NCBI GenBank assembly: GCA_003674045.1
Contig: PENC01000002.1
Coordinates: 930,001-994,000 of the forward strand
Origin: Streptomyces griseocarneus
GTDB lineage: Bacteria > Actinomycetota > Actinomycetes > Streptomycetales > Streptomycetaceae
DNA length: 64,000 bases
Direction of reading: 5' to 3'
Position numbers and translations under genes: made by a program. Under the pieces are notes generated by a model. That model was given only the letters and a program-made list of their open reading frames with translations. It ran no database searches and had not been told where the DNA came from. This document shows, in pieces, positions 35,408 to 44,994 of this stretch (its first letter is position 1; the number at the start of each line of letters is the position of its first letter).

Positions 35408-36280
35408 TCAGCGGTCCGTTACCGCGGGTACCCCCAGGACGCACCGCTGGTAGCGGTCCAGGACCTCCGTCAGGACCGCGGCGCCGTCCCGCGCCCACAG
35501 CGCCGGGTTGAAGATCTCCACCTCGACCGGCCCCCGGTACCCGGCGGCGTCGGTCCGCGCCAGGAACGCCCGGAGATCCACGCAGCCGTCCCCGAGCTGA
35601 CCCCGCCCGAGCAGCACCCCTTCCGGCAGCGGGGTGACCCAGTCCGCGAGCTGGCAGGCCGCGATCCGGCCGGCCGCCCCGGCGCGGGCGAGCTGGCCGT
35701 CCAGCGCGTCGTCCCACCAGAGGTGATAGCTGTCGGCCACCACGCCCACCTGCTCGGCGGGGAACCGTTCGGCCAGGTCCAGGGCCTGACGGAGGGTCGA
35801 CACGACGCAGCGGTCGGCCGCGTACATCGGATGCAGCGGCTCGACGGCGAGCCGGACCCCGTGGTCCGCCGCGTACGGGCCGAGCTCGGCGAGGGCGTCC
35901 GCGATCCGCTCGCGCGCCCCGCGCAGATCACGGCTGCCCGGGGGCAGCCCGCCGGAGACCAGGACGAGCGTGCCGGTGCCGAGCGCGGCGGCCTCCCGGA
36001 CGGCCGCCCTGTTGTCGGCCAGCGCGGCAGCGCGCCCGGCGGCGTCCTCGGCGGTCAGGAATCCCCCGCGGCACAGGCTGCTGACGGACAGTCCGGCACC
36101 GCGCACCAGCCGCGCCGCCGCCTCCGTCCCGTACGCGCGGACGGGCTCCCGCCACAGCCCGACCCACCGCACCCCGGCCGCCGCACAGCCCGCCACGAGC
36201 TCGGGCAGGGACCACTGCCGCACGGTCTGCTGGTTGAGACTGAACCGCGCGAGGTCCGTCCCGCCCGCAGGGCCCGTCAC
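35408..36280 (-). CDS. Sugar phosphate isomerase/epimerase-like TIM-barrel protein
   Basis: This 290-residue protein has the xylose-isomerase-like TIM barrel. Metal-site segments are LAVEPLHPMY, VGVVADSYHLWWDD and PVEVEIFNPALW. Such proteins act as isomerases, epimerases, dehydratases or beta-eliminating lyases on oxidised sugars. It begins with GTG at 36280, overlapping the stop of the DUF993 gene (GTGA), and is the third gene of a minus-strand operon. The substrate is unknown. Its pairing with a Gfo/Idh enzyme suggests it acts on a keto-sugar intermediate. Confidence 0.8.
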   Translation of the reverse strand: MTGPAGGTDLARFSLNQQTVRQWSLPELVAGCAAAGVRWVGLWREPVRAYGTEAAARLVRGAGLSVSSLCRGGFLTAEDAAGRAAALADNRAAVREAAALGTGTLVLVSGGLPPGSRDLRGARERIADALAELGPYAADHGVRLAVEPLHPMYAADRCVVSTLRQALDLAERFPAEQVGVVADSYHLWWDDALDGQLARAGAAGRIAACQLADWVTPLPEGVLLGRGQLGDGCVDLRAFLARTDAAGYRGPVEVEIFNPALWARDGAAVLTEVLDRYQRCVLGVPAVTDR

Positions 36281-37443
36281 GGCGTCACCCCGTGCAGGGC
36301 CAGCAGCCGCGCCATGCGGGCCTCGGCGCGCTCCGGGTCGGGGAACAGTCCCAGGCCGTCGGCCAGTTCGTAGGCACGGGCCAGGTGCGGCAGGGAGCGC
36401 GCGGCGTGCAGCCCTCCCGCCATCGTGAAGTGGTCCTGGTGCCCCGCCAGCCAGGCCAGCAGGACGACACCCGCGCGGTACGCGCGCGTAGGAGGCTCGA
36501 AAAGGTGCCGGGACAACGGCACGGCCGGGTCCAGCAGCCCCCGGAAACCCCGCCGGTCGCCCGCGTCGAGCCTGCGCGCGGCATGCGCGGCCAGCGGCCC
36601 CAGCGGGTCGAAAACACCCAGCAGGGCGTCGCTGTGGCCGTCGGCGTCCCCCTCGATCAGCGCGGGGTAGTTCAGGTCGTCACCCGTGTAGCAGCGGACT
36701 CCCGGGGGCAGCCGTGCGCGCAGGTCCCGCTCGCGTGCCGCGTCCAGCAGCGACACCTTCACCCCGTCGACCTTGTCCGGCCGGCCGTCGACGATGTCCA
36801 GCAGCGTCCCGGCCGCCGCGTCGGGATCCGCGCTCCCCCAGTAGCCCTCCAGGGCCGGGTCGAACATCGGGCCGAGCCAGTGCAGGATCACGGGCCGGGC
36901 CGACTGCCGCAGCAGCCGCCCGTAGACCTCGCGGTAATCATCCGGCCCGGCGGCCACGGCGGCGAGCGCGCGGGAGGCCAGCAGGACCGGCTGGGCGCCC
37001 TGTGCCTCCACCAGGGCGAGCTGCTCCTCGTACGCGGCCGTGACGTCCGCCAGGGTCCCGTACGGCGGGACGAGGTGGTCCGTGCCCGCGCCGCAGGCGA
37101 TACGCCCGCCGACGGCCCGCGCCTCCGCCGCGGAACGCCGGATCAGCTCGGCCGCCCGCGGCCAGTCCAGGCCCGCGCCGCGCTGCGCCGTGTCCATCGC
37201 CTCGGCGACCGCGAGACCGTGCGCCCACAGATGGCGGCGGAAGGCCAGGGTCGCGTCCCAGTCGAGGTCCGCGGGCCCGTACGGCGTGGTGTTGCCGAAC
37301 GGGTCGGCCACGACGTGCGCGGCGGCGAACACCGTGCGCGAGACGGGCGGCCCGCCCCTGCCGAGCTCCAGGGGACGAGCACAGGGCGTGTACGGGCGCA
37401 GCGCCCCGGAGGCGTCGGGCAGCCGGATCACGGCCGCTCCCAT
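36277..37443 (-). CDS. DUF993 / dihydrodipicolinate synthase family protein
   Basis: This 388-residue protein resembles the DUF993 group related to the DapA/N-acetylneuraminate lyase barrel. It contains HLWAHGLAVAEAMDTAQRG, GAGTDHLVPPYGTL, RPVILHWLGPMFDPALEGYW and VDGVKVSLLDAARERDLRARL. The Lys of DGVKVSL is a candidate Schiff-base lysine. The family usually catalyses retro-aldol cleavage or dehydration, but this subgroup is uncharacterised as far as I know. The start ATG 37443 overlaps the upstream Gfo/Idh gene by 16 bp, and the stop overlaps the next start, so the three are translationally coupled. Confidence 0.78.
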   Translation of the reverse strand: MGAAVIRLPDASGALRPYTPCARPLELGRGGPPVSRTVFAAAHVVADPFGNTTPYGPADLDWDATLAFRRHLWAHGLAVAEAMDTAQRGAGLDWPRAAELIRRSAAEARAVGGRIACGAGTDHLVPPYGTLADVTAAYEEQLALVEAQGAQPVLLASRALAAVAAGPDDYREVYGRLLRQSARPVILHWLGPMFDPALEGYWGSADPDAAAGTLLDIVDGRPDKVDGVKVSLLDAARERDLRARLPPGVRCYTGDDLNYPALIEGDADGHSDALLGVFDPLGPLAAHAARRLDAGDRRGFRGLLDPAVPLSRHLFEPPTRAYRAGVVLLAWLAGHQDHFTMAGGLHAARSLPHLARAYELADGLGLFPDPERAEARMARLLALHGVTP

Positions 37444-38618
37444 GCCGACGGGTCGGCGAGCGGATCGACGTACTGCCTGCGGCCGGTCCGCGCGGACATC
37501 CGGGCGAGAAGCCCCAGCCGTACACCCCGGGCGCCCGCGTCCAGCCCGTGGCGCCAGGGCTCGCCCAGGGCGACGTGCCGCAGGAACAGCTCCCACTGGG
37601 CCTTGAAGGCGTTCTGGAACTCCTCGTTGTCCGGGACCTCCTGCCACTGGGCGCGGAAATCGTCGGCAGAGGGCACATCCGGGTTCCACACGGGACGCGG
37701 AGTGGTCGCGCGGTGCTGTACGCGGCAGTGCCGCAGCCCGGCGACGGCGGAGCCTTCCGTTCCGTCCACCTGGAACTCCAGCAGCTCGTCCCTGTGCACC
37801 CGCGCCGCCCAGGAGGAGTTGAGCTGCGCGACGACGCCGCCCTCCAGTTCGAGGATCGCGTAGACGGCGTCGTCGGCCAGTGCCTCGTACGGCTTGCCCT
37901 GCTCGTCCCAGCGGCGCGGAATGTGGGTGGCCAGATGAGCCTGTACGGACGTGACGGGGCCGAACAGCTCGCGCAGGACGTACTCCCAGTGCGGGAACAT
38001 GTCGGCGGTGATGCCGCAGTCGTCGTCGCGGTAGTTCCAGGAGGGGCGCTGCGCGGGCTGCCAGTCACCCTCGAACACCCAGTAGCCGAACTCCCCGCGC
38101 ACGGACAGCACCCGGCCGAAGAAGCCGCTGTCGAGCAGCCGCTTGAGCTTGCGGATGCCCGGGAGGAACAGCTTGTCCTGGACGACGCCGTGCTTCACGC
38201 CCGCCGCGACGGCCTGCTGGTGGAGGACGAGGGCCCCGCCGTGGTCGAGTGCGGTCGGCTTCTCGCAGTAGACGTGCTTGCCCGCGGCGATGGCCTTGCG
38301 CAGCGCGCTTTCCCGTGCTGCGGTGTGCTGCGCGTCGAAGTAGACGTCGACCGCCGGGTCGGACAGGACGGTGTCGAGATCGGTGCTCCAGGCGTCCAGC
38401 CCGTACCGCTGGGCGAGCGTCCGGAGCTTGTCCGCCCTGCGGCCCACGAGAACCGGCTCGGGCCACAGCCGGGTGCCGTCGCCGACGTCGATGCCGCCCT
38501 CCTCGCGCAGGGCGAGAACAGACCGGACGAGGTGCTGGTGGTGCCCCATGCGGCCGGTGACGCCGTTCATGGCGATGCGCAGGGTCCTGGTTCCGCTTCC
38601 GGTTTCCGTACCGCTCAC
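37428..38618 (-). CDS. Gfo/Idh/MocA-family dehydrogenase
   Basis: This 396-residue oxidoreductase is longer than most family members. The dinucleotide domain begins RIAMNGVTGRMGHHQHLVRS, an unusual GVTGRMG variant of the glycine motif reminiscent of dihydrodipicolinate reductase. The family EKP motif (HVYCEKPTALDHGG) and a substrate helix DDDCGITADMFPHWEYVLRE are present. It would oxidise a sugar or glycoside hydroxyl to a ketone, feeding the DUF993 protein and the TIM-barrel proteins around it. It is the first gene of the minus-strand operon, 56 bp from the divergent gene at 38675. Confidence 0.82.
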   Translation of the reverse strand: MSGTETGSGTRTLRIAMNGVTGRMGHHQHLVRSVLALREEGGIDVGDGTRLWPEPVLVGRRADKLRTLAQRYGLDAWSTDLDTVLSDPAVDVYFDAQHTAARESALRKAIAAGKHVYCEKPTALDHGGALVLHQQAVAAGVKHGVVQDKLFLPGIRKLKRLLDSGFFGRVLSVRGEFGYWVFEGDWQPAQRPSWNYRDDDCGITADMFPHWEYVLRELFGPVTSVQAHLATHIPRRWDEQGKPYEALADDAVYAILELEGGVVAQLNSSWAARVHRDELLEFQVDGTEGSAVAGLRHCRVQHRATTPRPVWNPDVPSADDFRAQWQEVPDNEEFQNAFKAQWELFLRHVALGEPWRHGLDAGARGVRLGLLARMSARTGRRQYVDPLADPSAWERP

Positions 38619-38628
38619 CCCCTTCTGC

Positions 38629-38653
38629 CGTACCGGGAAGCATTTCCCGTACG
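38629..38653. promoter_or_regulatory. Palindromic candidate operator in the 56-bp divergent promoter
   Basis: CGTAC-C-GGGAA (38629-38639), a GCAT centre and TTCCC-GTACG (38644-38653) form a near-perfect palindrome, with one extra base in the left arm. It lies between the two divergent sugar-cluster genes and is well placed to control both. The regulator is not in the window. Confidence 0.5.
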
Positions 38654-38674
38654 CCCCCGGGGAACGCGCTCACC

Positions 38675-39463
38675 ATGAAACTCGCCTTCTCCACGCTCGG
38701 CGTGCCCGGTCTGCCCGTCCCCGAAGTGGTGCGGCTCGCCCGTGCGCACGGCTACGACGGCGTCGAACTACGGGCCCATCCCGAGGAGCCCCTGCACCCC
38801 GGGACGGACGCCCGCGGGAGAGCCGCGGCGGCCGGGGAGTTCACGGACGCGGGCATCACGCTGCTGGCCGTCGCCGGATATGTCGAGGTGGCCTCCCCCG
38901 CGCCCGACGACACCGTCCTCGACGACCTGGCCGCGCTCGTCCGGCTCGCGGGCGACGTCGGCGCGCGGTACGCGCGGGTCTTCCCCGGCGGCGGCGAACG
39001 CCCCGCCGCGGAGGCCGACGCCGTCGCCGCCCGGCGGCTGGGCGCGGTGGCCCCGCTGGCGGCCGACCTCGGCGTGCACGTCCTGCTGGAAACACACGAC
39101 TCGCACCGCACGGGCGTGGACGCGGCGCGCGTCCTGGGCCCTGTCGGCCACCCGAACGTGGGCGCGCTGTGGGACGTCCTCCACACATGGCTCGGCGGCG
39201 AGCCGCCCTCCACCACGTACCCCGTGCTCGCCCCGCACCTCGGCTACGTCCAGGTCAAGGACGTGGCCGCGGTGGACGACCTGACGCCTGTGCCCCTGGG
39301 GGCGGGGGTGCTGCCACTGGTTCCCTGCCTGGACGTGCTGGCGGAGGCGGGGTGGGAGGGGTGGCTCTGCTGGGAGTACGAACGCCGCTGGCACGGTGCC
39401 GCGGCGGCGTTCCCCGCCGTGGCGACAGCGGGGCGCGACTACCTACGGTCGCTCGTCGGGTAG
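38675..39463 (+). CDS. Sugar phosphate isomerase/epimerase-like TIM-barrel protein
   Basis: This 262-residue protein starts MKLAFSTLGVPGLPVPEVV and shows the barrel motifs YDGVELRAHPEEPLHPG, VLLETHDSHRTG, VGALWDVLHTWLGGEPP, LGYVQVKDV and GWLCWEYERRW, with Glu/Asp/His metal ligands. It is divergent from the Gfo/Idh-DUF993-isomerase operon and shares its 56-bp promoter region, so it probably works in the same pathway. Its sequence differs from the other TIM barrel at 35408, suggesting a separate step. A repeat lies right after it. Confidence 0.82.
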   Translation: MKLAFSTLGVPGLPVPEVVRLARAHGYDGVELRAHPEEPLHPGTDARGRAAAAGEFTDAGITLLAVAGYVEVASPAPDDTVLDDLAALVRLAGDVGARYARVFPGGGERPAAEADAVAARRLGAVAPLAADLGVHVLLETHDSHRTGVDAARVLGPVGHPNVGALWDVLHTWLGGEPPSTTYPVLAPHLGYVQVKDVAAVDDLTPVPLGAGVLPLVPCLDVLAEAGWEGWLCWEYERRWHGAAAAFPAVATAGRDYLRSLVG

Positions 39464-39473
39464 CGCCCACCGG

Positions 39474-39550
39474 GGTGCGTCTTGCGCTACATGCGCGTCC
39501 GCAGGTCCGGTGGGGGCTGGTCGCGCAGTTCCCCGCGCCCCTGACGGGGC
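39474..39550. repeat. Dispersed GC repeat copy, reverse orientation
   Basis: Core CGCGCAGTTCCCCGCGCCCC at 39522-39541, preceded by the tail complement (GGGGTGCGTCTTGCGC, 39475-39490; CCGGTGGGGGCTGG). A few bases further on, GACGGGGC gives a partial stem. It separates the convergent sugar gene (stop 39463) and agmatinase gene (stop 39561). Confidence 0.78.
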
Positions 39551-39560
39551 ACTCGAACGG

Positions 39561-40535
39561 TCAGGCCCGGGCAGCCGCGATCTGGCGCGACATGATCGTC
39601 GTCAGTTCGTACGCCGTGTGCGACGCCGCCACGGACGTGATCTCCGCGTGGTCGTACGCCGGTGCCACCTCGACCAGGTCCGCCGAGACCAGGTTGCAGG
39701 AGGACAGGCCGCGGATGATCTCCAGGAGCTCGCGCGAGGTCAGGCCGCCGGCCTCCGGCGTGCCCGTGCCGGGGGCGTGGGCGGGGTCCAGGACGTCGAT
39801 GTCGATGGAGATGTAGAGCGGGCGGTCCCCGATCCGCTGCCGCAGCTGGTCCGCGACCTCGTCGGCACCGCGCCGGTAGACGTCCGAGGACGTGACGATG
39901 CCGAAGCCCATCTTCGCGTCGTCGTCCAGGTCCTTCTTGCCGTACAGCGGGCCGCGCGTGCCCACGTGGGAGAGCGCGGACGTGTCGAGGATGCCCTCCT
40001 CGACGGCCCGGCGGAACGGCGTGCCGTGCGTGTACTCGGCACCGAAGTACGTGTCCCAGGTGTCCAGGTGCGCGTCGAAGTGGAGCAGGGCGACCGGGCC
40101 GTGCTTCTTGGCGACCGAGCGCAGCAGCGGCAGCGCGATGGTGTGGTCGCCGCCCAGCGTCATCATGCGGGCGCCGGTGCCGAGCAGGTCGTCGGCCGCG
40201 GCCTCGATCGTCTCGACGGCCTCGTTGATGTTGAAGGGGTTCGCCGCGATGTCACCGGCGTCGGCGACCTGCGCGAGCGCGAAGGGGGAGGCGTCCTGCG
40301 CCGGGTTGTACGGGCGCAGCAGGCGCGAGGCCTCACGGATGGCGTTGCCGCCGAAGCGGGCGCCCGGCCGGTAGGAGACACCGGTGTCGAAGGGCACGCC
40401 GACGACCGCGACGTCGGCGGTGCCGACCTCGTCCAGGCGCGGCAGACGGGCGAACGTCGCCGGGCCCGCGTAACGCGGGACACGGGAGGAGTCGACGGGG
40501 CCGCGCGGTTCACGGGGGGCGGGGGTGGCGCTCAT
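39561..40535 (-). CDS. speB: Agmatinase/ureohydrolase
   Basis: This 324-residue arginase-superfamily enzyme removes urea from agmatine or a similar guanidino compound. The two-manganese site is complete: [18 protein letters not shown] and [22 protein letters not shown] 40535 has GAGAGG seven bases upstream, better than an in-frame start at 40556. It is not next to an arginine decarboxylase, so a guanidinobutyrase or related activity is also possible. It diverges from the phosphatase-like gene at 40707. An inverted repeat ACGTT/AACGT (40566-40581) lies in the shared promoter. Confidence 0.9.
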   Translation of the reverse strand: MSATPAPREPRGPVDSSRVPRYAGPATFARLPRLDEVGTADVAVVGVPFDTGVSYRPGARFGGNAIREASRLLRPYNPAQDASPFALAQVADAGDIAANPFNINEAVETIEAAADDLLGTGARMMTLGGDHTIALPLLRSVAKKHGPVALLHFDAHLDTWDTYFGAEYTHGTPFRRAVEEGILDTSALSHVGTRGPLYGKKDLDDDAKMGFGIVTSSDVYRRGADEVADQLRQRIGDRPLYISIDIDVLDPAHAPGTGTPEAGGLTSRELLEIIRGLSSCNLVSADLVEVAPAYDHAEITSVAASHTAYELTTIMSRQIAAARA

Positions 40536-40706
40536 GCGAAAGCCTCTCGAAATCACGGACGCGTCACGTTCGAATCAACGTCGGGGCGACGGCTGGGGAT
40601 GTACCCGAGGGTAGGCAGGGCGACGGATTCCGCACATGTACGGAGTGCAGGGTCCGGCCCCGCCTTATTGGACACGGCGTCCATCGCAAATCTGTCGGGG
40701 GAGACA

Positions 40707-41501
40707 ATGTGCCGTATGCCGATACCGAGCCGTGCCGAACTGATCGACCACCTCGTCCGCACCCGTATCGCCGGGGCGGTGGCCACCCCGCGCGAGAACA
40801 ACCTCGACCACTACCGCAAGCTCGCGGCGGGCGACCGGCACCACTGGTTCGGGCTGGAGCTCGGTGACCGCTGGCGGGACGAGCAGGACGTCCTGGCCGT
40901 CATGGCGGAGCGCTGCGGCGTCAGCGACGACCTCGCCCACCGCTCCGGCCAGGACACGATCGACCCGGAGCTGACGGTGGACGCCCTGGAGCGCGCGGCG
41001 ACGCTGCTGCGCAAGGCCGCCGAGGGGCGACAGCGGGTGCTCCTCGCGACCGGCCACCCGGGCGGCCTACTGGACGTACACCACCTGACCGCACGGGCGC
41101 TGCGGGCGGTGGGCTGCGAGATCGTCCGCATCCCCCTCGGGCTGCGGGCCGACGAGGGCGCGGTCTGGCAGCTCGCGGACGTCGCGGTCTTCGAGGGCGG
41201 GGCCTCCCTCTGGCACACGCACTCGGGTGCCCCCATGGCCGCGATCCTCGACGGCCTGACCCGCGAGGGCACCCCCCTGCCGGACCTCATCGTGGCCGAC
41301 CACGGCTGGGCCGGGTGCGCGGCGCAGCGCGGCATCGACGCGATCGGCTACGCGGACAGCAACGACCCGGCGCTCTTCCTGGCGGAAGCGGAGGGAACAC
41401 TGCGGGTGGCGATCCCGCTGGACGACCACGTGGCGGACCCGCGCTTCTACGAGCCGATGACGATGTATTTGCTGCACGCGGCGGGATTGCCGGTGGGATG
41501 A
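40707..41501 (+). CDS. Conserved phosphatase-like protein
   Basis: This 264-residue cytoplasmic protein is of a type widely found in Streptomyces and often labelled phosphatase without experimental proof. It contains RVLLATGHPGGLLDVHHLTA, LADVAVFEGGASLWHTHSG, DLIVADHGWAGCAAQRG and IGYADSNDPALFLAEAEG, with several His/Asp clusters that could bind metal. I do not recognise a named catalytic family. ATG 40707 has GGGGAGA just upstream; a second ATG nine bases on is possible. It diverges from the agmatinase gene. Confidence 0.65.
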   Translation: MCRMPIPSRAELIDHLVRTRIAGAVATPRENNLDHYRKLAAGDRHHWFGLELGDRWRDEQDVLAVMAERCGVSDDLAHRSGQDTIDPELTVDALERAATLLRKAAEGRQRVLLATGHPGGLLDVHHLTARALRAVGCEIVRIPLGLRADEGAVWQLADVAVFEGGASLWHTHSGAPMAAILDGLTREGTPLPDLIVADHGWAGCAAQRGIDAIGYADSNDPALFLAEAEGTLRVAIPLDDHVADPRFYEPMTMYLLHAAGLPVG

Positions 41502-41520
41502 CCGGGGGTGACGGGGGGAT

Positions 41521-41625
41521 CCGGGGCGAAGCCCCGGCCTTAAGGGGCGCGGGGAACTGCGCGACAAGCCCCCACCGGCCCGCAGCCGCGCACGCAGCGC
41601 AAGCCGCACCCCAGTAGGCGTACCC
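41521..41625. repeat. Hairpin plus dispersed GC repeat between convergent genes
   Basis: A CCGGGGCGAAGCCCCGG hairpin (41521-41537) is followed by the core (41544-41585) and tail CGCGCACGCAGCGCAAGCCGC, which is then followed by ACCCCAGTAGGCG. The module order differs from 23030-23147, where the hairpin comes last. It fills the gap between two converging genes and probably terminates both. Confidence 0.78.
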
Positions 41626-41630
41626 GCCCC

Positions 41631-42695
41631 TCAGCGAGGCAGTCGCACCGACATCTCGTACAGCCTCGTCACCTGCTTCGGGTTCTGGTTGTCGTCGCTG
41701 ACGAGCAGGAGCCGCAGCAGACCCCCCGGCCCCCGCCCCGTCACGGCAAGCCCCTCCACGTTGTCCAGCAGAGGATTCCGCTGCGGCTGCCTGGCCGTCG
41801 CGCCGAGCGACGGGCACGAGCCGAGGTCCGCGACCAGCGTCTTGCGGACGGCCCGCACCGCGGAACCCGGCAAAGCCGCGACGCCGCTGACGTCGCTCGC
41901 CCCGCGCGGGTCCGCGACGTACAGCCGCACCGTGTTGCCGACCCCGGGCGTGAAGCCGCGTTCGAGGACGAGGAGGCGGCCGTCGCCCGTCGCGGTGGTC
42001 TCGGAGACGCCGAGGCCCGCGTCGACGGGGTAGGCGTACTGCCGGGACAGGCGGAAATCATGGGCGCCGTGCCGCTGCCAGGTCTGGAAGCGTACGAGGG
42101 GGTGCCCGGACGCGTCCGGGCCGTCGCCCTCCAGCGGCTCCTCCATGGAGGCGATCAGGGTGCGGCCCCCGGGCTGGAGGGTGAGGCCCTCGAAGGTCTG
42201 GTTGGAGCGGGCGCGCCCGGCGGGGGCGACCCGCAGCGCGTCCGGCACGGGCAGCCGCCCCAGGAGCTTGCCGTCGCGGTCGTAGCGGCGGATCGACGGC
42301 TCGGTCTCGGACGTGATCAGCCGCGTGCCGTCCCGGTCGACGACGAGCGCCTCGGAGTCGAGCTCGGCACCCTTCTCGTCGGCGAGCTGCACGACGCGTA
42401 CGGGCTTGGCCGACGGCCCCTTCCGTACATCCAGGGAGAACAGCTGGGAGCGGTCGGAGAGGGCGGCCACCGTGCCGTCCCGGTCCACGGCCAGCGCGGA
42501 CAGGTTGCCCACGAACGCGCCCTGGAACGTCGTCTTGTCGAGCCCGTCGGAGAAGCCGTCGATCCGCGCGTACGGCGAGCAGGCGCGGGACGGGGGCGCT
42601 CCGGCCGCCAGGGCCGACGGCGAGGCGGCGAAGGTCGGACAGCTCGCCACCGCCAGTGCGGCGGCGGACGCGGCGAGCGCGGGGCGGATACGCAC
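41631..42695 (-). CDS. Secreted esterase-like/phytase-like beta-propeller protein
   Basis: This 354-residue protein has a Sec signal peptide ([20 protein letters not shown] up to about ALAAG). The mature part resembles the 'esterase-like activity of phytase' domain. Blade-like repeats include [21 protein letters not shown], split here as [10 protein letters not shown] and ALAVDRDGT, then [16 protein letters not shown] and [16 protein letters not shown]. Its enzymatic activity is unproven. It would be exported and may act on phosphoester or ester substrates outside the cell. It lies downstream of kdpB on the same strand, with 142 bp between. Confidence 0.78.
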   Translation of the reverse strand: MRIRPALAASAAALAVASCPTFAASPSALAAGAPPSRACSPYARIDGFSDGLDKTTFQGAFVGNLSALAVDRDGTVAALSDRSQLFSLDVRKGPSAKPVRVVQLADEKGAELDSEALVVDRDGTRLITSETEPSIRRYDRDGKLLGRLPVPDALRVAPAGRARSNQTFEGLTLQPGGRTLIASMEEPLEGDGPDASGHPLVRFQTWQRHGAHDFRLSRQYAYPVDAGLGVSETTATGDGRLLVLERGFTPGVGNTVRLYVADPRGASDVSGVAALPGSAVRAVRKTLVADLGSCPSLGATARQPQRNPLLDNVEGLAVTGRGPGGLLRLLLVSDDNQNPKQVTRLYEMSVRLPR

Positions 42696-42837
42696 GAGGG
42701 GCCTCCCGGAACAACAGGACGTCGATTCCGGACGACCCTAGGTGCCCTTGTTCCGTACGGGAGTCGAGTTCCGGAAATGCCCGGGAACATCTGGACGAAC
42801 GGCCGGCGCCGCGCCCCTTCCGCGACCCTCCGCCTCG

Positions 42838-44994
42838 CTACATCCCCGGTATGAGCTGGATCACCAGGTCGATGAGCTTGATGCCGACGAACGGCGCGAC
42901 GAGCCCGCCCAGCCCGTACAGGCTCAGGTTGCGGCGCAGCAGCGCGTGCGCGGTGGACGGGGCGTAGCGGACGCCGCGCAGGGCCAGCGGGATCAGGGCG
43001 ATGATCACGAGCGCGTTGAAGATGATCGCGGAGGTGATGGCCGAGGTGGAGCTGTGCAGGCCCATGACATTGAGCTTCTCCAGGCCCTCGTAGCCGGACA
43101 CGCCGCCGAACATGGCGGGCACGATCGCGAAGTACTTCGCCACGTCGTTGCAGATCGAGAAGGTGGTGAGCGCCCCGCGCGTGATGAGCAGCTGCTTGCC
43201 CACCTCGACGATCTCGATGAGCTTGGTGGGGTTGGAGTCGAGGTCGACCATGTTCCCGGCCTCCTTGGCGGCCGAGGTGCCGGTGTTCATCGCGACGCCG
43301 ACGTCCGCCTGGGCGAGGGCGGGCGCGTCGTTCGTGCCGTCGCCGGTCATGGCGACGAGGTTGCCGCCGGCCTGCTCCTCGCGGATGCGGGCGAGCTTGT
43401 CCTCGGGAGTGGCCTCCGCGATGAAGTCGTCCACGCCCGCCTCGGCGGCGATGGCCTTCGCGGTCAGCGGGTTGTCGCCGGTGACCATGACGGTCTTGAT
43501 GCCCATGGCCCGCAGGTCGGCGAAGCGCTCGGCGATGCCGGGCTTGACGACGTCCTTGAGGTGCACCGCCCCCAGCACGCGCGCGCCGTCCGGGTCCTCG
43601 ATGGCCACGAGCAGGGGCGTGCCGCCGTCCGCCGCGATGGAGTCGACGATCCAGCGGGCGTCCTCGGGCACCTGCCCGCCGCGGCGGGCCACCCACTGGA
43701 CGACCGCGTTGCCCGCGCCCTTGCGGATGCGGCAGAAGTCGCCCTCGAAGGCGAAGTCGACACCGCTCATCCGGGTCTGCGCGGAGAACGGCACGAAGCG
43801 GCCGTGGGTGAAGTCCCCGCCGTGGTGGCGGATGCCGTACTGCTCGGCGAGCACGACGATGGAGCGGCCCTCGGGCGTCTCGTCGGAGAGCGAGGACAAC
43901 TGGGCCGCGTCCGCGAGGAATTCGTGCGCGATGCCCTTGACGGGCACGAAGGCGGTCGCCTGCCGGTTGCCGTAGGTGATGGTGCCCGTCTTGTCCAGCA
44001 GCAGGGTGTTGACGTCGCCCGCGGCCTCGACGGCGCGGCCCGACAGGGCGAGGACGTTGCGCTGCACCAGCCGGTCCATGCCCGCGATGCCGATCGCGGA
44101 GAGCAGGGCGCCGATCGTGGTGGGGATCAGCGTCACCAGCAGCGCGACCAGCACGGTGATCGACTGCGGGGCGCCCGCCCAGTCGGCCATGGGCTGGAGC
44201 GAGACCACGGCCAGGATGAAGATCACGGTGAGCGAGGCGAGCAGGATGTTCAGCGCCAGCTCGTTGGGGGTCTTCTGCCTGCTGGTGCCCTCGACCAGGG
44301 AGATCATGCGGTCGAGGAAGGTGTGGCCGGGGCGGGAGACGATCCGTACGACGATCCGGTCCGACAGCACCGTCGTACCGCCCGTCACGCCCGAGCGGTC
44401 ACCGCCCGCCTCCCGGATGACCGGCGCGGACTCGCCCGTGATCGCCGACTCGTCCACCGCGGCGACCCCGTCGACGACCTCGCCGTCGCCCGGCACGACG
44501 CCGCCCGCCTCGACGACCACGACGTCGTGCGGGCGCAGGTCGGTCGCGGGGACGTTCCGCTCCTCCCAGTCACGGTGGTCCATGCCCACGTGCCACTTGG
44601 TCAGCCGCCGCGCCACGATCGTCGACCGCGTCCGGCGGAGCGACTCCGCCTGGGCCTTGCCCCGGCCCTCCGCGACGGCCTCGGCGAGGTTGGCGAAGAC
44701 GACGGTCAGCCAGAGCCAGCCACTGATCAGCCAGGTGAAGACGGAGGGGTCGAGCACGGCGGAGAGCGTCGTGAGCACCGAGCCGACCTCGACCACGAAC
44801 AGCACGGGGTGCTGGACCATGACCCGGGGGTGCAGCTTGCGGCATGCCTCCGGCAGGGCGGCGAGCAGCTGCTTGGGGTCGATGCCCGCGCCCGCCTGTA
44901 CGCGGCGGTGTCGGCGCGGCGGCCTGGCCGTGGGCTGCGGGTTCTTCTGTTTCGGTGTCTGCGTCTGCGTCTGCTCGGGGACCAGGTGCAGCAT
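42838..44994 (-). CDS. kdpB: Potassium-transporting ATPase subunit B (KdpB), without kdpA or kdpC alongside
   Basis: This 718-residue P-type ATPase has the KdpB hallmarks: [31 protein letters not shown], the phosphorylation loop [14 protein letters not shown] and the hinge [14 protein letters not shown]. The motifs look intact. The protein begins with about 40 residues rich in Gln, Pro and Arg, a little longer than usual. In a normal kdpFABC complex KdpA carries potassium and KdpC is essential, yet neither is next to this gene on either side. It may work with subunits encoded elsewhere or be a remnant. ATG 44994 is used; the upstream extension is unsupported. Confidence 0.9.
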   Translation of the reverse strand: MLHLVPEQTQTQTPKQKNPQPTARPPRRHRRVQAGAGIDPKQLLAALPEACRKLHPRVMVQHPVLFVVEVGSVLTTLSAVLDPSVFTWLISGWLWLTVVFANLAEAVAEGRGKAQAESLRRTRSTIVARRLTKWHVGMDHRDWEERNVPATDLRPHDVVVVEAGGVVPGDGEVVDGVAAVDESAITGESAPVIREAGGDRSGVTGGTTVLSDRIVVRIVSRPGHTFLDRMISLVEGTSRQKTPNELALNILLASLTVIFILAVVSLQPMADWAGAPQSITVLVALLVTLIPTTIGALLSAIGIAGMDRLVQRNVLALSGRAVEAAGDVNTLLLDKTGTITYGNRQATAFVPVKGIAHEFLADAAQLSSLSDETPEGRSIVVLAEQYGIRHHGGDFTHGRFVPFSAQTRMSGVDFAFEGDFCRIRKGAGNAVVQWVARRGGQVPEDARWIVDSIAADGGTPLLVAIEDPDGARVLGAVHLKDVVKPGIAERFADLRAMGIKTVMVTGDNPLTAKAIAAEAGVDDFIAEATPEDKLARIREEQAGGNLVAMTGDGTNDAPALAQADVGVAMNTGTSAAKEAGNMVDLDSNPTKLIEIVEVGKQLLITRGALTTFSICNDVAKYFAIVPAMFGGVSGYEGLEKLNVMGLHSSTSAITSAIIFNALVIIALIPLALRGVRYAPSTAHALLRRNLSLYGLGGLVAPFVGIKLIDLVIQLIPGM

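Noticed and set aside
40566..40590. T-loop-like GTTCGAATC sequence suggesting a tRNA
   Set aside because: No acceptor stem, anticodon stem or D-loop could be placed around it. It is better explained as part of the ACGTT/AACGT inverted repeat in a promoter.
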